Positions 23,779-35,302 of a stretch of 64,000 nucleotides of DNA are shown one piece after another. The position numbers and the translations under genes are program-made. The notes beneath the pieces are model-generated. The model did not search any database, was not told the origin of the DNA, and saw only the letters and a list, made by a program, of their open reading frames with translations. Source of the DNA: Puccinia triticina (Eukaryota; Basidiomycota; Pucciniomycetes; Pucciniales; Pucciniaceae); contig NC_070574.1 of NCBI RefSeq assembly GCF_026914185.1, positions 3,410,501-3,474,500 of the forward strand. Direction: 5' to 3'. Numbering within the stretch: position 1 is the stretch's first letter; each line of letters opens with the position of its first letter.

Positions 23779-26360
23779 TCAGGTGGACAGGGGGAGAAGC
23801 TTGGCAGCGGCGGGGTCGGCGTCGGATCCAGCGGGCGCCCGTTCCTTGTCCGCGGCCATAGAGCTGGGCGGCTCAGATCGGGCGAGGTGAGGGGGCTGTT
23901 GGGCGGGGTTTATGTCGAGCTCGGACGGCCGGGTTCGCGAGGAGTCGAGGGCCTGGTTGATGAGGAGCTTCTGGGGGCAGAAGTGGTCCGGGATGAGCGG
24001 GAGATGGTGGGGGGCAGGGTCGAGGGATGCCGGGTCGGCGGGGGAGAAGGGATGGAAGGCGACGGGGGTCCCAGGGATATCTTCGAGCGAGCGGCGGTTG
24101 GAGATGATCGAGCGATGGAAGTCGAAGGTGGACTCGGAGTCGGAGGGCGGCGAGGAGGAGGACGTGGTGGTCGTCGGCGGCGGCGGAGGGTGGCGGGAGT
24201 CGGAGGCCGAGCTGGAGGTGGCCAGGCTCGCCGAGCTGCTGCTCCTGCGACTGTACTGATGACCATCAAACGTCGTCGTGTTCGTCGTCGTCGTCGTCGT
24301 CGTCGTTTTTGAGCACGGGCCAGTGTCGGTGGTGGAGAGGCTACATGTCCGCCGACTGGTGCCGGGTGGGCCTCCGTTACGCGGCGGGAAAGATTGGCGG
24401 GGCGAGGAGCCGGCACGATGGTGGGAGGAGCCAGAGGGGGGCGGGGCGTGTTGGTAGGCGAGGGCCTCGGGGGGCAGGCGGGCGGCGACGGGGACGAATT
24501 GGACGCGGACGTTCAAGGCGCTCGGCCCGTTGCGCACAAACTTCCAGCCGCCCAGGCCGCCCCGTCCAGTCCAGATGATCTCCTTGAGATGGCCGGCACG
24601 CTTGATGAACTTTTTGAGGTCCCGCGTCGGGATGGGCGAGACGCTGCTCTGGCTGCCCCAGATCCCGCCGGGCGATCCGACTGTACAGCTCGGAGATTGC
24701 TGCGTCGCGATCGGCGAGCCTCCTCCGCTGGCGATCGTGGGTGACATGGGCACTTGGGACAACTCTTGCACCACTGAGAAAAAGAAAAAAAAAAAAAAAA
24801 CCCCCTCGCAAAAATAAATAAATAAAAATAAGGAGTTTTCTCTTAAAATGTCTCTTACATGGTGTGTGCTCTGGGGGGATGGAGACGATCAAAGTCTGAA
24901 TCTTGCTGTGGACGAAGACGGTGGAGGTGATCTGATGAAGAGAGAGAGGGTTCAATGTGGGGGTAAGGTGCTAGAGAGGGGGGGACGTTTCTCTTACGAT
25001 TCGGTGGAAAGGGGCGTCGACGAGTGCGGTCAACTTTCGCAAGTTGGGGAGGCCCTTGACGATGACTTCGAGGCCTTCGACGCTGATGAGCCACCAGTCG
25101 AGGTTGAGTTCCTTGAGCGAGTTCCCCTGTGCGACGATGGAGAGGATCTGTTCCTTGGAGATCCGCTGAGGGGTGGTGCGGTTGTTGCAGGCCAGTTCGG
25201 GGAAGGAGGCGTGTTTGCCGGGGAGCATGGCCGGCAGGGGCACGAAGCGGGTGACGGAGAAGTGTTCGAGCTTGTGTGGGTAGAGTGCGAGGAGGGAGAG
25301 GATGTTTTGGAGATGGTCGAGTGTCCAGGAATGGTATGAGCCCGTTTCGTGGTAGCCAAACTTGATGCTCTTGAGGCTTGGTGGGAGATCGTCAAGTTTC
25401 AGCCAGCCAAGCTTAGAAAACCGACCTGGAATAGATATGTGTGAGTAGATTTTAGATATTTAGATCTAACCAACCACAAACACGCAAACCTTCTACGTCG
25501 ACTAGTTCGATTTCCTCGAGTCCGTCGAGGCCCGAGAAGAGGAGTTCGATGCCCCGTTCGGTGAGTTTGGTGCCGGACATGGCCTGGATGGAGATGTGCC
25601 TGATTTTCTTTGACCCGATGGCGACAGCGGCCATGAGATCGTCGTCGATAAACAGGCTTTTGGCGAGGGTGAGGTGGGTGAGGGTGGGCCAGGTGTGGGC
25701 GTGGAATGCGTTTGCGAGGTTCCTGGCGCCGATGACGGAGAGGGAGTCGATGGAGAGGTGGGTGATGGTGGGGGGGAGCAGGTCGATGGCATGGGCGTCC
25801 CATCTGATCGGCCTGTGGGTGGTTTTGTGTTGGAGATGTTCTGCTTCCGAGTCAGAGTCGCCGAATGATGCGCTGGTTGTCTGAGCGCGCTGCCGTCCGT
25901 TGTTGTTGTTGTTGTTGTTGTTGCTCGGTGGTGGTGGTGGTGTTGTTGTTGCTGGTAGATTGTTTGGGAATTGGATTGCGAATCGGCTGAGGCTGGGTGC
26001 GTGGGTTGCGATGATGGTTGTGAGCTGGCTGTTGTTGGCTGCGCAGAGCAGGTGGAGGCTGGTGAGGTTGGGCAGCTTGGCGAGCAGTCTGCCGAGGAAG
26101 GCGTCCTGTTCTGGGTCTGGGGCGATGGCCAGCTGGAGTGCGCGCACTGGGTCTGCATAGGATGGGGATGTGAGGATGGGTGTGAGCTGGTGCTGGCTGG
26201 CGATCTGCTGGAAGACGATCGCTTTTGTTTTGGCGTGGAGGGTGTGGTTTGCGAGTCTGACGAGGAAGAGGTGGATGAGTGCTGGCTCGAGCTCGAAGAT
26301 CGTCTTGAGTGCTGCTGGGGGCAGGCCATCCAGCCTGGCTCTGGCTGTAGTGGCTGCCAT
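23779..26360 (-). CDS. F-box/leucine-rich-repeat-like protein, four exons
   Basis: The exons are 26360-25490, 25425-24998, 24931-24859 and 24773-23779. All three introns (64, 66 and 85 nt) have GT...AG ends and consistent phase, giving 788 residues. Residues 1-60 resemble an F-box-like helical start (LDGLPPAALKTIFELEP). The next part has LRR-type repeats, such as LPNLTSLHLL, ITHLSIDSLSV, LTHLTLAKS and LKELNLDWW. The last exon is a disordered Ser/Thr/Pro-rich tail. An Asn run (about 25904-25923) and a Thr run (about 24280-24306) come from GTT and GTC trinucleotide repeats. F-box/LRR proteins usually select substrates for SCF ubiquitin ligases; that role is inferred. The start is 137 bases past the PEX3 stop on the same strand. 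Confidence 0.75.
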
Positions 26361-26496
26361 CTGGTTGGTGGTCGAAGGGCCGCTGAGGTGGGGCAGAGTG
26401 GGCTATGAGATTGGATGACGTCATACATAAATACATTAAGTAATTTACTCTATTTTAATTTAACTTAATTTATCCAAACTTTAATCTACAAGGAAG

Positions 26497-27993
26497 TCAC
26501 CCAAAAGTGGTGTAGATCACACTCGAGAACTCCTTCAGCTCAGCAGTCTCGCCAACAGTCTTCACAAACAGGAAAACCCAGTCAGCACACCACAAACAAA
26601 CAAACAATCAACCACACACACACACACACACCTGGATGTATTGGTTGGGAGTCGCCCGGAGGATCTCGAGACTCTCCCGGGAGACCAGCGGAAGCAGATC
26701 CACAAACCGAGTCCGCCCATCGCCCAGCAGATTGGAGTGGCACAGACCCACCAGCCCAGCCATCGCACTCGCCAGCACCACCCGGAAATCGGGGCAGTCC
26801 AGGAAGTCCTGCGTCTCGTCCAGCAGCCTCCGCAGCCGCCCATCCACCCCACACTCCTCCCGCCCGCCCATCCCGCCCTGCTCCAGCGTCGCCAGCTCCT
26901 CCGAGCCACTCGTCGGCAGAAGCACCGGCGTAAAACTACCCCCAAGACGCTCAGCTGCCACCCACCCCAACAACTAAAAAACATGGCGCTTACTTGAACT
27001 GGCGGCCATCAGCCTCAAACTCCACCTTCTGGCGCACGAGCCCAAAGAGCTCGAGCAGCTCCGGGCCAGAGACCGAGTCCTTCAGGCTCCTCGGCCCGAG
27101 CACCTCGACGACGGCCTGCCGGGTTCGGCGGGCCAAGACGAGCCAGCCGTGGTGGAGATACCAGTAGGAGAATGTGAGGTAGCGCCGCTCGGTCGGCGTA
27201 TCGAGGGCGTGCTCGTCCGGGGGATGCGCACCAGCAGCAGCAGCATCCTTCTCCGCCGAGAGGATGCTGCTCAGATACGCATCCCGCCCCAGCAGGCCTA
27301 GCTGGACGTGCGTCTGGAGCGCCAACAGACTCACCCCGTACAGACTCGTAAACAGCCGGGAGAAGGAGAGCACCATCATCTCGCGCCAGATCTCGGAGCG
27401 CTTCTGGAGAACGCTCCCGTCGGGTCGGACCAGCAGCCCGGCGAGCGCGTCGGGCAGAGAACCAACGGGCTGGGTCGAGATGGTGGCGGTGGGGTTAAGC
27501 TCGGCGGAGGTCATCGAGTCCTCGAGGCTGAGTGGCCATCGGTCGTGCTCCTCCCTACTATCTGACTCGCCTTCCCCAGCCTTCTTCCCCCGCGCTCTCT
27601 CGTCCTCTTCTGGGCTGGCCTGCACGCTCGGCCGGCTCTTCTTGGTCTGGCTCAGCACCTCCGCGAGTTGCTCGACGTTCATCAGCTCGACCACTTGCTT
27701 GCCCAGAGTCGGGATGAGCGCCTCGACGGTAAACGAGCAGTCCTCCTGGTTCTGCTCGAACCTGCGCCGTAAACTACCCGCACCGTCCCCATTCAGTCCT
27801 TACATATCATCATCTTCTTCTCGGGGTTGAGGGCTTACTTTTCTTTGCATGCATGCGTCCTGGTCAGCGAGTCTTGCATCTCATCCACCTTCGAGCGAAG
27901 ATACGAGACCGCCAGATAGCCGCCTCCGAACACGCTGGCGACGATCGTCATCGGCCGTCTGCTCCGCGCCATCAGTCGGCCCAAGTAGTCCAT
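26497..27993 (-). CDS. PEX3: Peroxin-3, peroxisome membrane biogenesis factor
   Basis: The exons are 27993-27839, 27761-26994, 26935-26632 and 26559-26497, joined by introns of 77, 58 and 72 nt with consistent phases, giving 429 residues. The N-terminus (MDYLGRLMARSRRP) is basic and leads into one membrane segment (MTIVASVFGGGYLAVSYL), the peroxisome-anchoring arrangement of PEX3. Family motifs follow: KFEQNQEDCSFTVEALIP, then MVLSFSRLFTSLYGVSLL and THVQLGLLGRDAYL, and finally ELKEFSSVIYTTFG at the end. PEX3 docks PEX19 and inserts peroxisomal membrane proteins. A Ser/Glu-rich loop near residues 85-115 is variable in the family. The third intron starts inside a GT microsatellite. Length is typical of the family. 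Confidence 0.87.
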
Positions 27994-28308
27994 CCTCTCT
28001 CCGTCGCGTGCTCGTCTCGATCGTCCGAACCCGTAATATTCCTGTCTGGATCGCCTCGTAGTTGTTCTCGCTCAGGTTGTGTGCTGTGCTTCGAGCTTGC
28101 ATACATACATCCAACTGAAACATCCCCTCACCCATTTTGCATACATTTATGGATACCATCCATCCATCGGGGAGATCATCTGTAGACTCAACGGGATATC
28201 CCAAGAAATCAACACTCATCCTTGTTGATCTCCGTCGACCCCTTGGGGTGTGGCCTACAACTTGTGCGTTGAATGAATACCACAAGGAGTTCATCCCTGC
28301 AGCAACAA

Positions 28309-28386
28309 GCCTCAGTAGCCCAGTGGTAGAGCGTTTGCCTAGTATGCGCTAGCAAAAGGTCCAGTGTTCGACTCACTGTTGAGGCA
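28309..28386 (+). tRNA. tRNA-Thr (AGT) with a 6-nt intron
   Basis: Seven-base acceptor strands GCCTCAG and TTGAGGC pair with one G-T. The A box TAGCCCAGTGG and B box GTTCGACTC are intact. The anticodon stem TTTGC/GCAAA is perfect and encloses CTAGTA, TGCGCT and A. Placing the intron at the canonical 37/38 position makes the anticodon AGT and the intron TGCGCT. The T stem CAGTG/CACTG is perfect, with loop TTCGACT. The D stem has one C-A mismatch. It lies 316 bases upstream of PEX3 on the opposite strand, and a TTTT stop follows at about 28423. Confidence 0.8.
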
Positions 28387-29873
28387 CCACCAGCAACACT
28401 TTGTGTTCGGCGCTTCCCTTTTGACTCCACAATCGACGAAACTACACCCAAGCAAGAGCTTGGCACGTCACTTGCCAAGCTTGCAATACTTTTGATTCCC
28501 ATCACGTATCCAAACGTGTAGGGTTTTGGCGATAAACAACATCAGCAATGCAGTTGTTTCTTGGACATCCCATTGTTATCTAGAGACTGGTTTCTTACCA
28601 GCCACATAGCCATTAGAGGTTGTAGCTGCCACAAGCTGTCTGAGTTTTCCCCATGAGCATCTTTCTTTGGCACTGGAGCATTCAAAATGACTGATGCTGA
28701 GCAGTCACTCAATTTCTTTTTCTTTATACACCCCGAGGCACTTGGATGTCCCGGGGACGGGACAGCGCACCCAAAACACCATCCCAGAGGCATCCAAATC
28801 CATTTATAATCCAGATCCCCCTCATAACGGCGTCACACCGGGTCAGTTGTGATACCTTTTGGGTCCTTGGGACCGCGCTGGGACTATGCCGTCCCAGGGA
28901 TGGATCTGCAACCCTGAAATGCACCCGCGGTGTAGGAGCTAGACCTGCGGGCCTCCTAGAAGTGATCTAGAGCCCAAAATGCTAGATTTCCCCGCAAAAA
29001 TCTAGACTTTTTGGGTCTACATAGACCAACATCTGCGGGGGTCCCAGATTGCACGGGAAGCCCTCCACTGCCAAAGGAAACATCGGAAAAATACTTGAAA
29101 TTCGATATGTATTTCTAATATCACGCTCATAAATTCTTCGGAAATCTCACTGAATGTTACCCTGAAACTCCAAGGATGCATGTTTCATGGGTAATATGCT
29201 TAATGTCACGTTTAGCTGGCCTCTTCTGATCACCTGCTTGCTGATCAGTGATACAGTTTTTATTATTAAATTGCCAAGGTCGCATGGCTGCCCAGGTATG
29301 CACAGCTTTCCAAATGTCACTTAGAGGTTTCCTTGGGATACGCGAAGTCACTCAGGCTCGCATCTCCGCAAGAACCTTCGGTGTAGATGGAGGGATTAAT
29401 TTCAGTCACAACACTCTTTGAATTCAGGCAAAAAAAAAAACTAGAAATGGTAGCTATCTATCAGTCTTTGTCTTGATTCCCCAGCTTTCAATTGAATTGA
29501 TGCTCAGGCAAGTTTTTTTGTGCTTTGTTTCGGCTTCAGAGGAACGGAAAGATAGGCAGGAAAATGGGGACATCGTTTGATTGAATGGTGATATACTTTG
29601 ACTTTCATAGTGATTCATCAAAACATTGAAACGGCAGGGGTTCAGCCTTGGTATTTCCCCACCCTAGCAATGTAATGGTTTGTCATCCACATTTAAGAAT
29701 CTTCGGACTCGTGCGAGATTTTGCAGGTCCAAACGGACAACTGGAGATTACGATGAAGTTGATGATGCGCTCGAGCTAACTGCTTGCTCGGAGAAATCGT
29801 GCCAGCTGGAAAAAATCGGAGTGGTCAATTACCAACTGGTTAGGATCCGATACAGGAAGCACATGGGAAAGGC
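28387..29873. other. No recognised gene
   Basis: A degenerate inverted repeat (TACACCCCGAGG near 28727 and its loose inverse near 28935) may be an old TIR element. The remainder shows nothing recognisable. Confidence 0.4.
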
Positions 29874-31226
29874 CTACCGTTCATTGTACTTGACCATGAT
29901 CGGACGGCCACCCATCATGTGACCCTGTAAGGATGCTGAAAGGGTTGATTTCACATGAGTATAAGTTCCATTTCATCCACAGCGAAATTCAGACTCCACA
30001 GGCAACAAGGACGTACCCAAAGCTTCTGCAGATGCTTCCAAGCTAGGAAACTCCAAGACACCCATTCCCTTGCTTCTACCGCCCATCATCATCACTTCGG
30101 CAGTTGTGGCACCAGGAGATAGTGCTAATAAGCCGGCTGAATCGGTTGAGTATGGTAGGTTGTTCACAAAGACTTGTGTGGATTGCTGTTGATTGGCAGG
30201 GTCGACTGCAGCTGGTCTTTGGAACTGGTTGTTCGTGCCGTAACCGTTTTGTGGTTGGAAACCACCCAAATGATTCTGCGTGAAGCGATCTTCCCGGACC
30301 ACTATACGAGAGCCTTCGATTGTGCTACCGTTGTATGTGGCTGTAAATGACATAATCACGACCGAGTCAACAGTCCAGTCGGGCCGCCAATAAAAGGGCT
30401 CAAGGGGGGCTCTTACCAATTGCAGCGGTTGCTTCAGCATCAGTTGACATCAAGACGGTCCCGGTGCATTTGCTGGCATTGACATCGGCTCGCACCACGG
30501 TTCCAGCGGTTCGAAACATGTCCTTCAGCGTCTGCCAAGTCACGGTAGGTGCTAGCTACAAATCGTGAGTAATTGCGTCAGCAGTCAGAAATGAGAATGT
30601 GAAGTGCATCGGGAAATTTAGGCTTACACCTGTGACAAACAGTTGACGTCCGGAACCAGCAGCACCACCAGCTGAGTGGGCCGGGTAGGCAGGCCTTGAG
30701 GGTTGGTGACCGTAACGAGGGTGAGTCTCACGATCCTGTTCACAAGAAGTCAAGATCAATTCATCCGTGGCTTGATCGAAACAGATTTTTCGGTGACCCA
30801 CCTCCCGAATGAAGACAGGTCTTCCGAGTAGCGGTCGATCGCTCAATTCGGTGATCGCTTTCTGGGCAGCTTCTCCAGTGGAAAATTCAACAACTCCACA
30901 GCCCTGGATGGCAGTAAAGGTTGACAGATAGCTTTCAGTCAGTGATGTATACACAAGTTCAAGACATCTATGAATTGGAGGTGTGGATCGATTAGACCTC
31001 TTACCTTGCTACGACCGTCGTTGCCCATGAGAACTTCAGCGAAGGAGACTTCACCTGCTTCTCGCATGAAATCTTTCAACTCCCTCCAACCGACTGCGTA
31101 GGGTAAGTTACCAACATAGACTCGGTGGGCCTGAACGCTGTGGGCAGCAGCGGCCAGGGCAGCTCTATTGATGCCTTGCCCGCCGAATCCGGGACCACCT
31201 TGACCGTAGCCCATGACAGAAGCCAT
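29874..31226 (-). CDS. Three-RRM RNA-binding protein, Gbp2/Hrb1-like
   Basis: The exons are 31226-31005, 30903-30802, 30735-30628, 30555-30417, 30340-30017 and 29935-29874. The five introns (101, 66, 72, 76 and 81 nt) have GT...AG ends and matching phases, and the product is 318 residues. RRM1 has RNP2 VYVGNLPY and RNP1-like KGCGVVEF after splicing. RRM2 has LFVTGLAP with GTVLMSTD. RRM3 has VFVNNLPY and KGMGVLEF and ends GGRPIMVKYNER. The RRM1 and RRM2 pattern (LKDFMREAGEV; LKDMFRTAGTV) matches the yeast Gbp2/Hrb1 type, which binds mRNA and links splicing quality control to export. The N-terminus lacks a long RS/RGG region. The last intron uses the TTTCAG acceptor; the nearer TTACAG would shift the final frame. 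Confidence 0.85.
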
Positions 31227-31702
31227 GAGCGTTCTCCGGCAGCCGCTGAGACGAAACGGAAACAGCTTGAGGAATTTATAGATATTTCAATGGGGAATCG
31301 ATCACCTTCTTCACGAGTGCACGCCGCTTCGATCCAAGTAAAAGGATCGACGAACCGAGATGACCGAAGTCTGTTATATCCGGGAGAAGAGTGATTGGGG
31401 CTGAGAGGCAAGATGAGCTGATAACCGCAATAGACAGAGCAGTGGTGGAAGAGCTGGAATGGTATCGGGAGGTGTGAACTCTGTTCTAGAACGTCCGGGG
31501 GAGTCAAGACCGGAGGAACCAAGTCAATTTGCATAAAATGATAATGCATGAACATCCAAGGCCCAAGTGTTGGGCCAATCACGTAAACGCCATGACGGCC
31601 CTGGCTTGATTGCCGACGTAAAGTCATGACATCATGAGACCTCCCCTTTCCGCGGGGGTACTCCTCTATGTAACTTAACACAAGTCCCCCCTGGTGGTAG
31701 GC

Positions 31703-32284
31703 CTAACTTAACTAAGTCCCTGTCTATGTGGAGGGGGGACACGTCCCGCAGGGACCCTCCGAAGGAGGGACTTATGCGCTATGTCGACCTTGTGGCCTGA
31801 GAGAATTTCAAAAATGTGGTTTTTTGATGTTTTGTAGCAGCACCAATTCTCATTGGGTGATTAGGTGTTGGGGGAACAAAAGATGCAGAAGACCATGGAG
31901 AATCTTCCTACATATTTTTCAAATTTTTTGAAGCCTTGAGTGGCACTCAAATTACTTTTTTATGACCACCATCATGTCTACTTCATCCTTCATTACACAT
32001 CTTGCACTGTACAGGATCCAAAACTAAGGATATTACAAAGGGTATTGCAGATCAAAGAAAAGGGATGGGGGGAGATGGAAATAGTACATAGATGGGGATA
32101 GTTTGGGTGGTCCCAGAAATGAAAACTAGAAGGAATTTGGTCCAGAGACCCATGTGCTATGTTGATTATAAAAAAGTGCCCACCACAAGTTGAAATTCTC
32201 TCAGGCCGCGGGGTAGACATAGCACGTAAGTCCCTCCTTTGGAGGTTGCTTTGCTCCCCCGAGGAGGGGAATTAGCTAAGTTAG
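31703..32284. mobile_element. 582-bp long-TIR element, MULE-like
   Basis: Inverted arms of about 110 bases start CTAACTTA and share ACTTAYGYGCTATGTC and GGCCTGAGAGAATTTCAA. GTGGTAGGC, 9 bp, lies immediately outside both ends (31694-31702 and 32285-32293). Long TIRs with a 9-bp duplication fit Mutator-like elements. If the terminal C is counted as CC, a 7-bp reading is also possible. Each arm carries a GTCCCTCC/GGAGGGAC hairpin. No transposase is encoded. Confidence 0.72.
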
Positions 32285-32515
32285 GTGGTAGGCTTGCTGT
32301 GGCTGGTGGCAAAGCTGCCCCTCCTGCAGGGAGATTCAATTTCAAGTGGCTTTGTTATTTAAAGCTTTACTGGGACGGGCTTACTTTTATTGGAAGTAGA
32401 TTGTCTGCCACAGTTGCAGTGTACCACTACCAGTCCACAATGTCATGTTATAATACCTCTGGTCATAACATTGTGTGTCATCACTCCATACCCATCATCA
32501 TTCATCATCAACAAT

Positions 32516-32587
32516 GTGTACTTAGCTCAATGGTGAGAGCATCACTCATGAAAGTTGAGGTTGGGGGTTCAATTCCTTCAGTATGTG
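32516..32587 (+). ncRNA. tRNA-like sequence, possible SINE head
   Basis: An A box (TAGCTCAATGG) and a B box (GGTTCAATTCC) sit at tRNA spacing. Acceptor strands pair mainly through wobble and the anticodon stem does not pair well, so it is not a good tRNA gene. A tRNA-derived SINE or a tRNA pseudogene is the likely explanation. An A-rich run (about 32753-32762) downstream could be its tail. Confidence 0.45.
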
Positions 32588-33434
32588 ATGTGGTGAACAA
32601 AAGTGGTCACTGCACAGAATTGGCAGGACACTGCCACTCCAAGATTGTTCCTGGGTAAAGTCAGGTGATCTGGAGAACTCAGCTTTGCTCCGCAAAGGAG
32701 TAGTGAGGTGTAATAATCCAAGTTTATTAAAGACACAGATTTTCCAGAACCCTAAAAAAAAATTCAAGGGTTCCCCCTGCAATTACACAAAATGAGAGAA
32801 AAAAAACATGGGTTTCCCCATTGGACAAAAAAAAACCAATGCAAAATCCGCAACAATCAATATAAGAATCAAAAACTAAAAAAATGTAGCTCTCTAAATT
32901 CTCAACCTAGCCTTCCAACATCAGCAGTGCTGTGCCCACAGGCTCAACCTCCAGCCCGCGTCAAGCGCGCGGGTCAAAAAGGTTGGACGTGAAGGCCCCC
33001 GGCCTGCAGCAAAGGCTGCTGACCAGTGGGGGGCCCACTCTTTGCCCCTCAGGCTGCGCACGCGCAACAGCGGAGGGGTTGAGGACAACGGATAGCTGGA
33101 AGTGCAGCATCTCCAATTGCCTGGGGAAACAGCTACACTGCCGAGCTACCGCCTTTTAAGCTCTCCGCTCCTCACTCAGGCCAGAATTTTTGCTCCCCTC
33201 ACGCAAACGCCACGCCACGGCGCAGCCCCGTAACCGCAATTAATTCCACGGCAACCGCGCCAGCTTATATTGAGAACACTATTCGGCCTCACCTGGACCC
33301 AACCCACCCCGCGGCTCTCGCAACCGTCCACATGATAACTTTGATCCCCTCACGATTGGTAGGAAGTCTCAGAAGTAGTCATTGTTTGTCCCCCTTGTTC
33401 CTGTTTAACATTGGAAACAAATCCTCCTCGACGA
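32588..33434. other. No recognised gene
   Basis: It contains a 20-bp sequence, ATCCAAGTTTATTAAAGACA (32716-32735), repeated exactly at 35471-35490. No domain was recognised. Confidence 0.4.
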
Positions 33435-35302
33435 AAGTCTCAAGCGCAAGACTACCGGTCCTCACAGCTCCCGGTCCCAATTCAAACTATCTCGACTGGG
33501 AGTTAAGTGAATTCTGGAGGACCATCTAGCACGGCAAGTTCCCAAAGCTGGGTGCCGGGAGAGGTGACAAGAGTTGTGTAGGATATGAGTGTTTCCACAC
33601 CTTCAAGCACTTCAAGCTTTTTTTGAACTGGTGTATTTTACCGAGTTGTACATGTGTTTGTATCCCGATCCTTTCCCCATCTCAGCCATCTGTCCCGCAG
33701 ACCTGTGATGGCGGGGATCCAGTACACCATCGAGGAGATCAAGGCATACATGAACAAGCATTGACATCAATTAAACTTGATTCAAGAGCCATCTTGCTAC
33801 CTTTGAACCTGTATGGGGGCCTTTCTCTGGAGACGACAAACATATGTTTGCGGGTGGCAGTCACCCTCAGAATTTTTTCGGTTCTTGCTTTAGCTTCACC
33901 GCTTAGCCAAACATCTTGAACAGCGACGCAGCCACCGACGTAGGATCTAAACCCTTGTTACATGCCATGTAAATTTATAAGCCTATCCGCATATATCCTT
34001 CTTTGTACGCCGCACATGTCCCTTGTTGATATTAGCTTATCATCCATTCGTCCTACCCTCAGCTTTTCCTCGATGATGAACGTGATGAAATCTTTCATAG
34101 TCATTGTATTTGATTACTTCCTCATTCACATTCTCGTCATTACTGTTGGATCAACCTCGGCAGATTCCCCATCGAACCGCTCAACAAAATCCCTGAGTAG
34201 TGGCCTGCCCAGCTGTCAAACCTACGCCTTGACTAAGAGATCGATTACGGGGGTTCTGGATGCTTGCGATTCATCCCAGGCAGCCCCGCGGGCTGCTTTG
34301 CATACCACCGATGCCCGCGTGGCTAAACTGCCGGATGTCCCGAAGCCTGCCAAATCGGCTGCACCCAAGGGACGGTTTGAATTCGATGGTGATTACAAAA
34401 GTGAAGAGCTTTCGGATGAGGAAGTGATCTTCGGTTTGTCCAACAGTTTCCGTTCTCATTGGATTTCATTCATAGACAGCCTCTCAACTATCCAGAAAAC
34501 TCACATTGCCATCTTCACCATTTAATCCTGCCTTGGTACATATACCTATATATAGCCAACAACCTACCCTCACCGACTCCAGTGTCCACTATCCACAAAA
34601 GCAAACCATCAGCTGATCCCACAACCTCAAGGCCGGACGGGGGAGGGTCAGTCAAAGAAACCCCACCATTGCTTTTTCTGCAAGGTTGACGGTCACAGCC
34701 TCAACAATTGCAAGAACTGTTGCCGTCTCCTGACGGAGATCGGGGAAAACTCCAAACCGTGCTCCGACAAGAAACTGCAAGGGAATGGTCCCAAACCCCC
34801 GGCCAAGGCTGGTAGGACCTCGGCAGCCACGCTAGGAGGTTCCTCTCACAAATACAATGAAGACGAGCAATCCGACTTCTGTGGGTCAGACCTCGAGGTC
34901 ACGGCAGGTAACGCGGTAGCGTCTCTCTTGGTCTTGCAAGATCCTCAGTCAGGAGGAGACGCCAACATCGACTCCGGGTGTTCACTGTCTATGACCCCGG
35001 ATGGCTCCTCTTTACGGAAGCTCAAGACCAATCGCACTCCCGTTTGGCTGGCAGACCACTCGGTCGTCAAAGCCACTCACAGAGGCCTTGCTCAGCTCTC
35101 TATTGAAGGGGGCAAATTAATCAAAACACTTGTGGTACCAGCACTCCACAAACCGCTTCTCTCAGTGGCCGGTCTTTGCTACAAGGGCATGACTATTGTA
35201 TTCACCAAGTCCTCCTGTGACTTCTACAACACCAAGGGAACAGTCATCGATCAGATGAATGGTTATCAACTTGATCCTCTCAGAATGGCAGATTTTTTGT
35301 AG
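33435..35302 (+). pseudogene. Copia gag/protease relic
   Basis: A gag start (LPVLTAPGPNSNYLDWEL, about 33450-33505) resembles the Copia at 8905. Further on are an acidic linker (FDGDYKSEELSDEE, near 34385), a zinc knuckle CFFCKVDGHSLNNC (34670-34711) and a protease with NIDSGCSLSMTPD (about 34965). The frame ends at 35302 before any integrase. Parts lie in different frames, separated by stops. This is a second, older Copia lineage related to the 8.5-kb element. Confidence 0.65.

Noticed and set aside
23887..26408. Plus-strand frames of 80-160 residues opposite the F-box/LRR-like gene
   Set aside because: They follow from the GC-rich codons and trinucleotide repeats of the minus-strand gene.
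27881..28294. 137-codon minus-strand frame upstream of PEX3
   Set aside because: PEX3 uses another frame from ATG 27993, where the family N-terminus and membrane segment are found.
28727..28935. Possible TIR element with TACACC-type ends
   Set aside because: The ends match only loosely and no target duplication was found, so it is not listed as an element.
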